Assembly (NCBI GenBank): GCA_016124945.1
Contig: WGMT01000010.1
Location: forward strand, 1-57,919
Length of the DNA: 57,919 bases
Direction of reading: 5' to 3'
Source: a bacterium
Lineage (GTDB): Bacteria; Chloroflexota; Anaerolineae; Caldilineales; Caldilineaceae
Below are positions 30,109 to 39,504 of this stretch, one piece after another. The notes under the pieces are model-generated. The model saw nothing but the letters and a program-made list of their open reading frames with translations. It was not told the DNA's origin and made no database searches. Both the position numbers and the translations under genes were made by a program. Position 1 is the first letter of the stretch. Each line of letters starts with the position of its first letter.

Positions 30109-33100
30109 ATGTTACGTCTTCGTCTGTTCCTGCCCTTGCTGCTCTGCGTCACCCTGCTGGCAAGTGTCTTGTCTCCGTCAACGGCCCTGGCGCAGGAGGC
30201 TACGCCCACCACCTTTGACGCGCCCGCTGCACCCGACATCGAGTTCGACACACCGAGGGATTGCATTATCCCCTTGCAGGTGGCCCACATTGCCGCCGCA
30301 ATTGCGTCGGTGCTGCCCATCCCCATCCCCGGTTGGAAGACCGCGGCGGATATGGCCGAGTTCGGGGCTAATCTGGCGTTGAAGGGTTGCCCGCCCGAGC
30401 TGAAGCCGCCGGAGGACATCGTCAAGGCTCCGCCGCCCAACTGTGAGTTGATCCTCCACCTGCCTGTGGACGCCACCTACAACGAGCTACACCAGATGGA
30501 CGAGCAGTTCTTCAACCTGTTGCTGACCCGCTATCATGTCCCCGGCAATGAGCGGGCCGACATTCTCGAGATGATGGAGAGCGAATATGGCCGCCTGGAA
30601 AACGAGACCTACGGCTCCTATTCCAATGTCTACGGCCTTGTGTTGCCCCTGGAACTCTCCGACTGGTCCAGCGGCAACTACGGGGACGTGGGACAGCCCG
30701 AGATCTACCACTACAATTCCGATGTACACATCAGCCTGCGCCATCCCGGCACGCGCATCAACGCCAACCAGGTGATGTTGCGCCCCGGCAGCTACACCCT
30801 CTCCTGGCGCGCGGACACGCTGATCTCCTTCTTCGACTGGATTCCCACCTTCCTCATCCCCGGCGGGGACACGCCCAGCGAGAAGAAAGCCGCCAAGGAA
30901 GCCGCCACCGAGGCCAGCAAGCGCACGGTCAAAGAGGCCACAAAAGAGGCGGCCCAGGAGACGACCAGCGCCTTTCTGCAACGTAAAGCCAAGGAATTGG
31001 GCGTCAATCTGGCCAAGAAGGGCGGCATGAAGGCGGGCGCCACCGCGCTGAAACTGCGCCAGCCCTATTTCGTCAGCGGGGAAGCCAACGCCAGCACCTA
31101 CGCCACGCAGCGCCTCTTCGTCCTCGACCTGACGCCGCCTACCATCAGCGGCGTGAGCGACGTAATCGTGGTGGAGGCCTTCTTGCCCGGCGGCGCATCT
31201 TCCAGCGCCAACATGCCCGGCATCATCGCCAAGGTCACCGTGAGCGATGACTGCGACTTGGATCCGCGCTTGAATTACAACACACCCGCCTTCTGGCCGC
31301 TGCAAGTGGACGACCAGGGCAATCCCCTCCCTTCGGCCACCATCCAGTGGACGGCGCAGGATCGGGGCGCGGCCACCGCCACCGGCGGCGTCAACAGCGC
31401 CACGGAAAGCCAGCAGGTGATCGTGGTCGACACCCTGCCCCCCATCATCCTGCCTCCGCCCCCGGTGATCATGGAGACCGTGGGCACGGTGGAAGTCTCC
31501 CTGGGCAGCCCCCAGGTCTTCGACGTGGCCGATCTGCGCCCCACGATCAACTATACCGCCAGCAGCGCCGTTGGGCAGGGTAGCCAGTGGCCCACCTTCG
31601 GGCCAGGCGTCCACTACGTAGATTGGTCTGCCACGGATCGATCGCGCAACAGTTCCGACGTGAAGCGGCAACTGGTCAACATCAAACCGCCGGGCACAAA
31701 CAACCCACCGGTGGCCTTTGCCCAGGTCGGCGCAGGCGTGATCCAGGCCATCGCCGATGAACCCATCAAGATCACCGTGCGCGGCCAGGACCCGGACGTT
31801 GACCCATCCTCTGGCCTGCGCGATCCCATCTGGTTCACCATTGACCAGCAGCCGACCAATGGCTTCTTCATTGCGCCGCTCTACCCCTACTTCATCGACG
31901 ACTACCGCATGACCGCCCGCTACAGCCCCCAGATTGCCGCCTGGGAAGGGGAAGAGTTCGCCTGGCAGGTGGCCCAGAGCCAGAACGCCATGCGCGATTA
32001 CATCATCAGCCTCTGCGAGCAGGACATTAACCGCAGGGACCTGCCCAAGGACTTTGTGAGCTGGAACGGCGGCGGCCAGAAGTACATGGCCGTAGACGAC
32101 GCCGGCTACAGCTACATCTACGACTGGGGCTATCGCCGCTGCTCCAGCGGTGGCAGCACTGTTGCGCCAACCGGCGACGAGCGCATCTCGGTGTGGGATG
32201 CGGACGGCCTCTATGTGGGCGAGATCTGGCGCGGCAGCGACAGCCGTCCTCTGCGCGACATCAATTTCAACGTGGGCCAGGGCACCATCCTCGCCACCAA
32301 CAGCGACGGCAGCTCTACCGGCAACAGCCTCGTCCAGCTCTACACCACCCAGCCGCAAAATCAGGCTGAGCCGATCCTGGAGCAGCAGACCTTTACGCTC
32401 TGGAATGAGATCAACCGGATCTATGTGCCGTCGGAAGATCAGTGGCGACAGCCTGAATTCAAGAATGCGGCCTCCGCCGCGCTGGACACTACCAACAATG
32501 TGCTCTACGTGGCCGGGGAGCAGAATCTGACCGGTCTGGCCGCCTTCCGCCCCGCAGACTGCACAAACAACTTCGGCGTGCCTGACCCGGTCCAAGATCC
32601 GGCGGACCGCTGCCTGGAACTGATCGACGTGATGGCCTTTTCCCTCTCCATCCGCCAATCCACTGCAACCGGTGGCTTTGAGGGCGTGGGCAACGACGTC
32701 ATGCGTCTGTGGAACATCAAGGATCTGGCCGTCGACAGCACCGGTGCGCTTTACGTTGTGGCCAATTCGCCCGACCTGGCCACCAGCGGCCTCACCAACT
32801 TCCACCGCATCTACAAATTCGCCCCGGCCACGCTCAACGAAGACGGCAGCATGAGCGCAGGCGAGTTGATGGGTTGGATGGGGCGCTGCACCAGCGGATC
32901 GGGCTGCAACTTCATCGATCAGCACAGCCTCGGCTTTAGCTGTACCGACGCCACCTGCGCTGTGGAAGGATCGCTCAGCGGCAGCGGGCCAGGTCAGTTC
33001 AACCGCATCGCCGCCATCAGCATCGACCCCAACGACGTCCTCTACGCCGCGGACAGCGGCAACGAGCGGGTGCAGCGCTTCAACAACGATGGCCTCTTTG

Positions 33101-35508
33101 CCGGGGAAGCCCGCAGCCAGTCATCGTGCCCCGGCTGCACCGGCTTCGTCCTGGGCGACTTTGGCAGCCCCGGCAACATCTCAGTCAACTCCACAAACTT
33201 CTACATCATCGACATCGACACCGAACTGGTGCACGTCTTCGAGGCCAGCGTCATCCATAGCATCGACGACACCTCGGCCTGGGTCGAGTACCAGTCCGAC
33301 ACCAACTACGTAGGTGCAGACTTCTTTACATTCAAGGCAACGGACGGCTTCCGCACCGGCGACGGCGAGCTTATTGAGAGCGCCCCGGCCCGGGTTGACA
33401 TCAACGTCAGCCGCAACTTCCGTCCGCCACAGGCGCAGCCCGGCCTGGTGCTCACCACCACCGAAGACACGCCGGTTAACTTCGCCATGCTCGGCTACGA
33501 TCTGGATGGCGTACTGGACACCCTCACCTATCGCATCACCCAGCCGCCGGGCTACGGCGTCATCAGTGAAGGCACGGGGCCGACCCGCACCTTCACCCCA
33601 GAGGAGGATTTCTACGGGGACGACAGTTTTGTGTTTGTGGTCAACGACGGCCGCGCCGACTCGGAACCCATGATCGTGCCCATCACCGTGGAGCCGGTCA
33701 ATGATCAGCCGTCGGTGAGCATCCGCCCCCTGGCTTCCGATGTGAATCCACTGCGTGCAGGCGTGGGCTTCCCCTTCAGCCTGGACGCCCTGATCATCGA
33801 TCCAGACTGGGACGACGAGCACTCCCTGCTGGTGGAATGGGGCGACGGCGTTTCTGAAACCAAGGGCCAAATTCAAGAGGACGGCAGCCTGAGCGGGCCG
33901 GTAATCCTGGCCGACACGACCTTCACCAGCACGGTGGTGGGCTACCACACCTACACCAGCCCCGGCAACAGAACCCTGCGCGTCTGCACCACCGACGCCG
34001 GCGGTTTGCAGGGCTGCGAAAGCCGCACGATTGCCGTGGAGAATCGGGTGGATCTGGCCCTCACCCGCCAGGGACATGCCGTGGTCTCTGCGGATCAACG
34101 TACCCTCACCTACTCCCTCACCGTAGAGAACCGCACGCCCAGCAGTGGCGGCGTGGCCGCGGACGGTGTCGTCCTGCGCGAAAATCTGGGCAACGGCGCC
34201 ACCTATCAGTCCGTCCAGCCCAATGGGAACTTCACCTGTAACGCTGGTGGAAGCAGCCTGACGTGCAACCTGGGGCAGATGGCTGTAGGCAGCCAGGCCC
34301 AGGTGATCGTCACCGTGGCCGTGGCCGCCGGTGTGGAGATTGGCGCAGAGATTGCCGCCCAGAGCCGCATCGAAAGCAGCACCGCTGATGCCATCCCCGA
34401 CAACAATGAACTCCTCACCCAGATCGTGCTCCTGCCTCAGGCCGACTTCCACGTCACCAGCCTGGGTGAAGGCGGCGATCTCAACCCTGGGGACGGGATC
34501 TGTCAGTCGAACGGGGGCTGCACCCTGCGCGCCGCCATTGAAGAGGCCAACGCCCGCCCCGGTCCTCAGATCATCGCGCTGGGCTACGGAATGCATCAAC
34601 TGAACATTGAGGAAGCGGCCGGCCGCCTACGCTCCACCAGCGCCCCCCTGCTCGTGACGGACCCTCTCACCATCGTCGGCCTCAACCCGGATCGCACCAT
34701 CATCAACGCCAACGGCCAGAGCCGTGTCCTGAGCATTGCCGGGGTGAATGTGACCCTGCGCGATCTCATGTTGACCGGGGGCGCGACGACGGGATCAGGT
34801 GGGGCCATCCTGATTGGGGGGGGAACGCTAACCCTTGAGCGTGTCTCCGTGGCCGGCAACCGTGCCGACGGCTATGGCGGCGGCATTCAGAGCGGGCAAA
34901 GCGCCACCCTCACCATCCGCCAGAGCACCTTCACCGACAACCGGGCCGGGCAACAGGGCGGGGCAATCCGCAGCGACAGCGGCACAGTGCGCGTGGAGAA
35001 CAGCACCCTGAGCCGCAACCATGCGGACCAGGGCGGGGCCGTCTTCTTCTCTGGGGGCAGCATTTCTCTGGTCAACGTCACCGCGGTGGGGAACAGTGGG
35101 GCGTCCGAAGGCGGCGGCGTCCACGCCATAGAGGACGGGGTGAGTCTGGTCAACACCATTCTGGCCGAGAACAGCGCGCCACTGGGGCCGAACTGCCTGG
35201 GCCGCTTCAATTCCGGCGGGCATAACCTGCTGGGCAACCTGGATAGTTGCACCGTCCTGGGGCAGACAGGCACCAACGTTCTCACCGTTGAACGAGCATG
35301 GAGCAACCTGGCCCGCTCCTTCGCCGACACCTATGTCTATGATCTCTTCGCCGACAGCCCCGCGGTGGACGCGGGCAGTTGTCAGCTCAATCGAGATCAG
35401 CGGAACGTGGAGCGCCCTGCGGGGAACGGCTGCGATATTGGCGCTGTAGAGTTCGATCCTGGGGCAGGACTGGGCGAACGCGTCTATCTGCCCTCTGTAA
35501 GTCGGTGA
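30109..35508 (+). CDS. 1799-aa secreted multidomain surface protein
   Basis: ATG 30109 follows GAAAGGA. A signal peptide (residues 1-30, LFLPLLLCVTLLASVL then ALAQ) leads the chain. Next come a helical Lys/Ala-rich segment (about 255-310), HYR-like beta domains (about 330-510), NHL-type propeller repeats (about 690-1010; GPGQFNRIAAISIDPNDVLY), and a cadherin-like/Ig domain (about 1105-1195; TEDTPVNFAMLGYDLDG). A PKD-like stretch, a DUF11 domain (about 1310-1430), a CSLREA motif (about 1440-1480) and a parallel beta-helix with GGAI/GGGI rungs follow. The protein ends VYLPSVSR, a YLPxVxR tail typical of Chloroflexi exported proteins. It is probably an extracellular or cell-surface structural or adhesive protein. 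No catalytic site was recognised. Confidence 0.85.
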   Translation: MLRLRLFLPLLLCVTLLASVLSPSTALAQEATPTTFDAPAAPDIEFDTPRDCIIPLQVAHIAAAIASVLPIPIPGWKTAADMAEFGANLALKGCPPELKPPEDIVKAPPPNCELILHLPVDATYNELHQMDEQFFNLLLTRYHVPGNERADILEMMESEYGRLENETYGSYSNVYGLVLPLELSDWSSGNYGDVGQPEIYHYNSDVHISLRHPGTRINANQVMLRPGSYTLSWRADTLISFFDWIPTFLIPGGDTPSEKKAAKEAATEASKRTVKEATKEAAQETTSAFLQRKAKELGVNLAKKGGMKAGATALKLRQPYFVSGEANASTYATQRLFVLDLTPPTISGVSDVIVVEAFLPGGASSSANMPGIIAKVTVSDDCDLDPRLNYNTPAFWPLQVDDQGNPLPSATIQWTAQDRGAATATGGVNSATESQQVIVVDTLPPIILPPPPVIMETVGTVEVSLGSPQVFDVADLRPTINYTASSAVGQGSQWPTFGPGVHYVDWSATDRSRNSSDVKRQLVNIKPPGTNNPPVAFAQVGAGVIQAIADEPIKITVRGQDPDVDPSSGLRDPIWFTIDQQPTNGFFIAPLYPYFIDDYRMTARYSPQIAAWEGEEFAWQVAQSQNAMRDYIISLCEQDINRRDLPKDFVSWNGGGQKYMAVDDAGYSYIYDWGYRRCSSGGSTVAPTGDERISVWDADGLYVGEIWRGSDSRPLRDINFNVGQGTILATNSDGSSTGNSLVQLYTTQPQNQAEPILEQQTFTLWNEINRIYVPSEDQWRQPEFKNAASAALDTTNNVLYVAGEQNLTGLAAFRPADCTNNFGVPDPVQDPADRCLELIDVMAFSLSIRQSTATGGFEGVGNDVMRLWNIKDLAVDSTGALYVVANSPDLATSGLTNFHRIYKFAPATLNEDGSMSAGELMGWMGRCTSGSGCNFIDQHSLGFSCTDATCAVEGSLSGSGPGQFNRIAAISIDPNDVLYAADSGNERVQRFNNDGLFAGEARSQSSCPGCTGFVLGDFGSPGNISVNSTNFYIIDIDTELVHVFEASVIHSIDDTSAWVEYQSDTNYVGADFFTFKATDGFRTGDGELIESAPARVDINVSRNFRPPQAQPGLVLTTTEDTPVNFAMLGYDLDGVLDTLTYRITQPPGYGVISEGTGPTRTFTPEEDFYGDDSFVFVVNDGRADSEPMIVPITVEPVNDQPSVSIRPLASDVNPLRAGVGFPFSLDALIIDPDWDDEHSLLVEWGDGVSETKGQIQEDGSLSGPVILADTTFTSTVVGYHTYTSPGNRTLRVCTTDAGGLQGCESRTIAVENRVDLALTRQGHAVVSADQRTLTYSLTVENRTPSSGGVAADGVVLRENLGNGATYQSVQPNGNFTCNAGGSSLTCNLGQMAVGSQAQVIVTVAVAAGVEIGAEIAAQSRIESSTADAIPDNNELLTQIVLLPQADFHVTSLGEGGDLNPGDGICQSNGGCTLRAAIEEANARPGPQIIALGYGMHQLNIEEAAGRLRSTSAPLLVTDPLTIVGLNPDRTIINANGQSRVLSIAGVNVTLRDLMLTGGATTGSGGAILIGGGTLTLERVSVAGNRADGYGGGIQSGQSATLTIRQSTFTDNRAGQQGGAIRSDSGTVRVENSTLSRNHADQGGAVFFSGGSISLVNVTAVGNSGASEGGGVHAIEDGVSLVNTILAENSAPLGPNCLGRFNSGGHNLLGNLDSCTVLGQTGTNVLTVERAWSNLARSFADTYVYDLFADSPAVDAGSCQLNRDQRNVERPAGNGCDIGAVEFDPGAGLGERVYLPSVSR

Positions 35509-35536
35509 GGAATGACGACTAGATTCATCACAGGTA

Positions 35537-35605
35537 CAGGTGCGACGCACTGGCCGAAATCAGATGCGATTGTCGTGTGTTCTCCTGGCCAGTGTGTCGC
35601 ACCTG
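35537..35605. repeat. 19-bp inverted repeat between convergent genes
   Basis: CAGGTGCGACGCACTGGCC (35537-35555) pairs with GGCCAGTGTGTCGCACCTG (35587-35605) with one mismatch. It lies just after the secreted-protein stop and may end transcription from both sides, though it has no T-run. Confidence 0.75.
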
Positions 35606-35627
35606 TATAGTTACAAATCTCTCTGGA

Positions 35628-35686
35628 AATTCACAGCAGCAGCGCGGATAGCCCCATAAAGTCAGGGCGCGCTGCTGCTGTGAATT
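35628..35686. repeat. second 19-bp perfect inverted repeat
   Basis: AATTCACAGCAGCAGCGCG (35628-35646) and its exact complement (35668-35686) enclose a 21-base loop. Together with the preceding hairpin it separates the secreted-protein gene from the convergent YihY gene. Confidence 0.8.
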
Positions 35687-35730
35687 GGTTTCTGCCCAAT
35701 GGACGGGCCGCGCATAGAAATCCAGGCTGC

Positions 35731-36633
35731 TTAGTCGGCCTGCGCCATGTTGCTCTTTCGTTCCATGCGCACGGCGTGCGCCGATGGCTGGATGCCCGAC
35801 CCGTAACGGCGGGCATAGACCTGTGTCATCTCCGCACCGAAAAAGAGGATCATTGATGAGTAATAAACCCAAAGCAAAAAGATGATCACTGAACCGGCGG
35901 CGCCATAGGTGGAACCGATACCGGCGCGTCCAAAGTAGATGCCTAACAAGAGTTTGCCGATTGTGAAGAGAAGGGCTGTCAGCAACGCCCCTAGCCACAC
36001 ATCACGCCACTTAATCTCTACATCAGGCAGTATTTTGTAGATGGCGGCAAAGAGCAGGGTGAGGACACCTACCGAAATCACGAAGTCAAGTACTTGCCAT
36101 AGCAGATCTGTGCCCGGTAGTGCGCCCGAGAGTGTATTGGTGAGCACCGAAAGCGCAGAACTGAGGACGAGTGAAACTGCCAGCAAAAACCCGATCCCCA
36201 ACACCATTGTGAACGTGAGCAGACGCTTTCGCAACGTCTGCTTAATACCAGCGTCCGGCTTGACCTTGACATCCCACACCGCATTCAATGCTTTCTGCAA
36301 ATGGGCAAAGACGTTCGTAGAACCCCAGATCAGGGTCAACAGGCTCAGAATGCCGGCAATGCTGCCTACGGTGGGTTGGTCCGCATTGTCGACAATGGTC
36401 TGAATAAAGGCTGAACCTTCCTCGCCAAAGACGGCTTGTAATTGGGAAACCAGTTGATCACTCGCCTGGCCACCGCCCATGAACAGCCCCATCAAGAGCA
36501 ATACGAAGATCAGCAAAGGCGCTATCGATACCGCCGTGTAGTAGGAAAGTGCCGCTGCCAGTTGATTGGTGTCGTCTTCTCGCCATTCTTTAAACGAAGC
36601 CTTGAGAACTGGCCAGGCTTTCGAAAACGCCAT
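35731..36633 (-). CDS. YihY/BrkB family inner-membrane protein, 300 aa
   Basis: I start at ATG 36633, six bases after AGGAGG; the longer frame lacks a ribosome site. About six membrane spans are seen. The family text is clear: DDTNQLAAALSYYTAVSIAP at the N-terminus, GSTNVFAHLQKALNAVWDVK in the first third, IKWRDVWLGALLTALLFTIG and YGAAGSVIIFLLWVYYSSMI near the end. YihY proteins are membrane proteins whose transport role is still unsettled. The gene is monocistronic and faces the preceding secreted-protein gene. A conserved-looking acidic residue remains in FFGAEMTQVYARRYG. Confidence 0.9.
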   Translation of the reverse strand: MAFSKAWPVLKASFKEWREDDTNQLAAALSYYTAVSIAPLLIFVLLLMGLFMGGGQASDQLVSQLQAVFGEEGSAFIQTIVDNADQPTVGSIAGILSLLTLIWGSTNVFAHLQKALNAVWDVKVKPDAGIKQTLRKRLLTFTMVLGIGFLLAVSLVLSSALSVLTNTLSGALPGTDLLWQVLDFVISVGVLTLLFAAIYKILPDVEIKWRDVWLGALLTALLFTIGKLLLGIYFGRAGIGSTYGAAGSVIIFLLWVYYSSMILFFGAEMTQVYARRYGSGIQPSAHAVRMERKSNMAQAD

Positions 36634-36806
36634 TTGAAACCTCCTCTGTTGCGCACCCAAAGCATACGATTTCATACTGAATTTGCTTGCAGGCACCCAT
36701 TATGGAGACCTACGGCACGTTGTGCCATAGGTCGTGACCCACTTTGGAGATAGAGGTTCGTTCACAACTGTGGAATGGGGTAGGGGTGGCTTTGGCGGTG
36801 AAAACC

Positions 36807-38156
36807 TTAACGATGTAGCCGAAGGACAGCATCTGTCATGCGCATGGCGTGGACGGTGGCCTCAACGTCGTGGACGCGTACAATGTCCGCGCCTCGTTCC
36901 GCCGCGAGCACGTTTAGGGCAAGCGTTCCGGCCATACGTTGATCCGCGGCAACGCCGCCCAGTACTTTGCCGATGAATCCCTTGCGTGAAGCACCGAAGA
37001 GGAGCGGATAGCTGCCGATCCTCACTTCGCTGAGCTGTTTGATCAGCGCCAAGTGCTCATCCAGTGTCTTGCCGAAGCCAATGCCGGGATCTAGTATACG
37101 CAGCCAGCGTGGCAGCCCGGCCTTTTGTGCCAACACCACGCTCTGCGCCAATTCTTGTTGGATCACTTCAGTGATGCCAGCGTCGACTGCTGCTCCCCCA
37201 ACGCGTAGACGCTCCGCATAGGCAGCGAGAGGACGGGTGCGGTTGTGCACGATCACCAACGGCGCGTGCCTTTGTACGGCGAGGTCGGCTAGTTCGGGGA
37301 AAAGGCGCAATCCCCACACGTCGTTGATCCACTGTGCGCCGGCGTCCAGGGCGGCGGCAGCGACAGCGGGGCGAAAGGTGTCGATAGAGATTGGCAGCTC
37401 GATCCGTTCACGCAATGATTGAATAACGGGCATCACCCGGCGGATCTCTTCTTCTACCGGGATGTCTTCATGGTTCGGGCGTGTGGAGTAGCCGCCGACG
37501 TCGACGACATCGACGCCGGCGGCGGCAAACCGCTCAGCCTGCGTCACCGCCTGCTCGATCCACCGGTCGTTACGATGTAGCAGCCCATCACCCGAAAACG
37601 AATCAGGGGTGATGTTCAAAATACCCATTACGTAGGTGCGAGCCCCCCAATGCCAGAGCTTCTTGCCAACTGGCATCACGCGTGGCAAAGGATCACGCTT
37701 CAGTCGCTGCCACAGCGTTTGCATAGTTTCGCCCAACTGCAAATGACGCAAATTGGGTGCAAGGTCGCACAATGGTTCTAAGACAAAATCGCGTTCCGCC
37801 AATCGAGGGTGAGGAATCGTCAATGCTTCGGTTTCAACAATCAGATTGTCGAAGAACAGAATGTCGATATCAATAGTGCGGGGTCCGAAGCGGATGGTCT
37901 CGGTGCGCCCAATGTTACGCTCGATCTCCTTACACGCCGACAGCAACTCGTGTGGTGTCAAGTCAGTCCGCAACGAGCAGACGCTGTTCAGAAAGGGAGG
38001 CTGATCCAACACATAGGCAGGGGGCGTTTCGTAGAGAAAAGCGGTATCTTCGATCTCACCGATGTGTTTTAGTGCGTCCAGCGCGGCGTAAAGATTTGCC
38101 GCACGATCCCCCAGGTTCGATCCCAGGGCAAGGTAGGCTAAGTGGGTTGGCAACAT
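36807..38156 (-). CDS. folKP: fused HPPK-DHPS (FolK-FolP), 449 aa
   Basis: Two folate enzymes stand in one chain. Residues about 3-150 form the pyrophosphokinase that activates hydroxymethyl-dihydropterin with ATP (YLALGSNLGDR; FGPRTIDIDILFFD; HPRLAERDFVLEPL). Residues about 170-449 form dihydropteroate synthase, which joins it to p-aminobenzoate (YVMGILNITPDSFSGDG; VVDVGGYSTRP; ISIDTFRP; QWINDVWG; LLFGASRKGFIG; IVRVHDV). Both motif sets are complete. I choose ATG 38156 because the protein then begins directly with the kinase strand; a GTG at 38198 is possible. The order kinase-synthase is like that of eukaryotic fusions. Confidence 0.92.
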   Translation of the reverse strand: MLPTHLAYLALGSNLGDRAANLYAALDALKHIGEIEDTAFLYETPPAYVLDQPPFLNSVCSLRTDLTPHELLSACKEIERNIGRTETIRFGPRTIDIDILFFDNLIVETEALTIPHPRLAERDFVLEPLCDLAPNLRHLQLGETMQTLWQRLKRDPLPRVMPVGKKLWHWGARTYVMGILNITPDSFSGDGLLHRNDRWIEQAVTQAERFAAAGVDVVDVGGYSTRPNHEDIPVEEEIRRVMPVIQSLRERIELPISIDTFRPAVAAAALDAGAQWINDVWGLRLFPELADLAVQRHAPLVIVHNRTRPLAAYAERLRVGGAAVDAGITEVIQQELAQSVVLAQKAGLPRWLRILDPGIGFGKTLDEHLALIKQLSEVRIGSYPLLFGASRKGFIGKVLGGVAADQRMAGTLALNVLAAERGADIVRVHDVEATVHAMRMTDAVLRLHR

Positions 38157-38213
38157 TTGATTCCATCGCTCGAATGTAGGGAGATCACAGGGAGACACAC
38201 CGGACGGCCGTCA

Positions 38214-38693
38214 CTACTCTTCCCCAAAAGTGGGGAAGAAGCAACCGATCTCTGCAATGCTACGATTAATCCGGCTATCGGTGCCGGCAGCTTCGTAGAT
38301 CACCCAGTCGTTGGGTTCAGCGTCTTCGGTGTAACGGATAAGGAGCACTATGCGCCGTTCGCTGCTGCCATTGGGGCGCACTTCGAGGCAGCGCACTTCC
38401 TCCGGCGCGGTGAATACGAAATTGTGATCGCCTACAGGACGAAACGGCTCATTGGCGCCAAATTCTTCAGGCAGCAGCGCTGTTACCACGGCCATCACTT
38501 CGAAGACGTTTCCTCGTTCGGCCTGCTCGGTCTGGTAAGCTTCCATTCTCACCTGCCAGCCTGGCGTCGTCTGCTGTTGAAAGACGAAGAGCACAACAAG
38601 CCCAAAGAGCGAAATGAGTGCAGGCAAAAAGAGCAAAAGCCACCGTCTTCGGTTTGAAATGGGAACCGGATCGAATTCTGGTTGTGCGCGCAT
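38214..38693 (-). CDS. 159-aa membrane-anchored hypothetical protein
   Basis: A short cytoplasmic start (MRAQPEFDPVPISNRRR) leads to one membrane span (residues about 18-40, WLLLFLPALISLFGLVVLFV), and the remaining 115 residues would be outside the membrane. No family is recognised. The outside part contains HNFVFTAPEEVRCLEVRPNG, which might be a small beta domain. It lies upstream of folKP on the same strand with about 57 bases between, so both may share a transcript. Confidence 0.7.
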   Translation of the reverse strand: MRAQPEFDPVPISNRRRWLLLFLPALISLFGLVVLFVFQQQTTPGWQVRMEAYQTEQAERGNVFEVMAVVTALLPEEFGANEPFRPVGDHNFVFTAPEEVRCLEVRPNGSSERRIVLLIRYTEDAEPNDWVIYEAAGTDSRINRSIAEIGCFFPTFGEE

Positions 38694-38838
38694 GGGGTTC
38701 TATGTTCTGCTAGATATTTGTGTCTGTCGATGGTTGCACATTATACCGTGCTTTGCCTGCTCCTACCATCTTCCTATGAAGCAGACGCGCCCGCCGCCGA
38801 AATAGTAAGCACTGTGTTTCTCTATTTCGGGGGTGATT

Positions 38839-39462
38839 ATGCTGAAGAAATTACTGAACAGTTCGGTGTTGATGATGATCTTTGCACTGTGGCCCTTTGC
38901 CGCCCAGGCGCAGGAGAACCCCACAACTGCGACCGAAACCATAACCCAAACCCAAACGCTAACCCAGACCCAAACGCTAACCCAGACGCAAACGCTAACC
39001 CAGACGGCGATAACTGCACCGCCGCGGGTAGAATACACCTTTACGCCGTCTATGCAATCGGGGCCGGAACTCTACCCCGACCCAGAACTGTCGCGGCCGA
39101 CAATGGGCGTTTCGGATGACACCTACATGCAAGGATGGTATCCGCACCCGCGCTATGTCAATGGCAGTTGTACATGGATGGCACAAGAAGAGGGTGAAGG
39201 CGTTCTGCTTTCTATGGACACCATCTGCCTTTCTCCGCCCCATCGAGTGCTCTTTCGTACTGTCTCTCTCTCCGCCACCGACCGTACAGGACGTCCTCTG
39301 GGCGGCACACTCATGACCTATCGCAAAAATGTCAGCGTGGGCGTCTACCCCATCACCCAATCGCCATTCACCCTCACCGTTGACGTGAACGAGGTGTTCG
39401 ACCGCATCGGCATCTACTTCCGCCGGCCCACCGTCTTCGACAATGTCGAAATCTCGTACTAA
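38839..39462 (+). CDS. 207-aa secreted protein with TQTQTL repeats
   Basis: ATG 38839 follows GGGGGTG. A signal peptide (residues 1-24, ending FAAQAQE) is followed by a Thr-Gln tract made of three 18-bp repeats (TQTQTL), then a unique domain of about 150 residues (PRVEYTFTPSMQSGPELYPD to FDRIGIYFRRPTVFDNVEIS). The tract probably serves as a flexible, perhaps glycosylated linker. The domain is unrecognised. The gene is divergent from the 159-aa membrane protein gene, with about 145 bases between them for both promoters. Confidence 0.7.
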   Translation: MLKKLLNSSVLMMIFALWPFAAQAQENPTTATETITQTQTLTQTQTLTQTQTLTQTAITAPPRVEYTFTPSMQSGPELYPDPELSRPTMGVSDDTYMQGWYPHPRYVNGSCTWMAQEEGEGVLLSMDTICLSPPHRVLFRTVSLSATDRTGRPLGGTLMTYRKNVSVGVYPITQSPFTLTVDVNEVFDRIGIYFRRPTVFDNVEISY

Positions 39463-39504
39463 GATGCCCCCGATTCTGGGCCAAACCGTAAATTGTTGAA
39501 TTCC

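Noticed and set aside
30487..32925. Minus-strand ORF of 812 codons under the large secreted protein
   Set aside because: The plus-strand frame has a signal peptide, domain motifs and a proper start. The antisense frame is a GC-rich shadow without recognisable domains.
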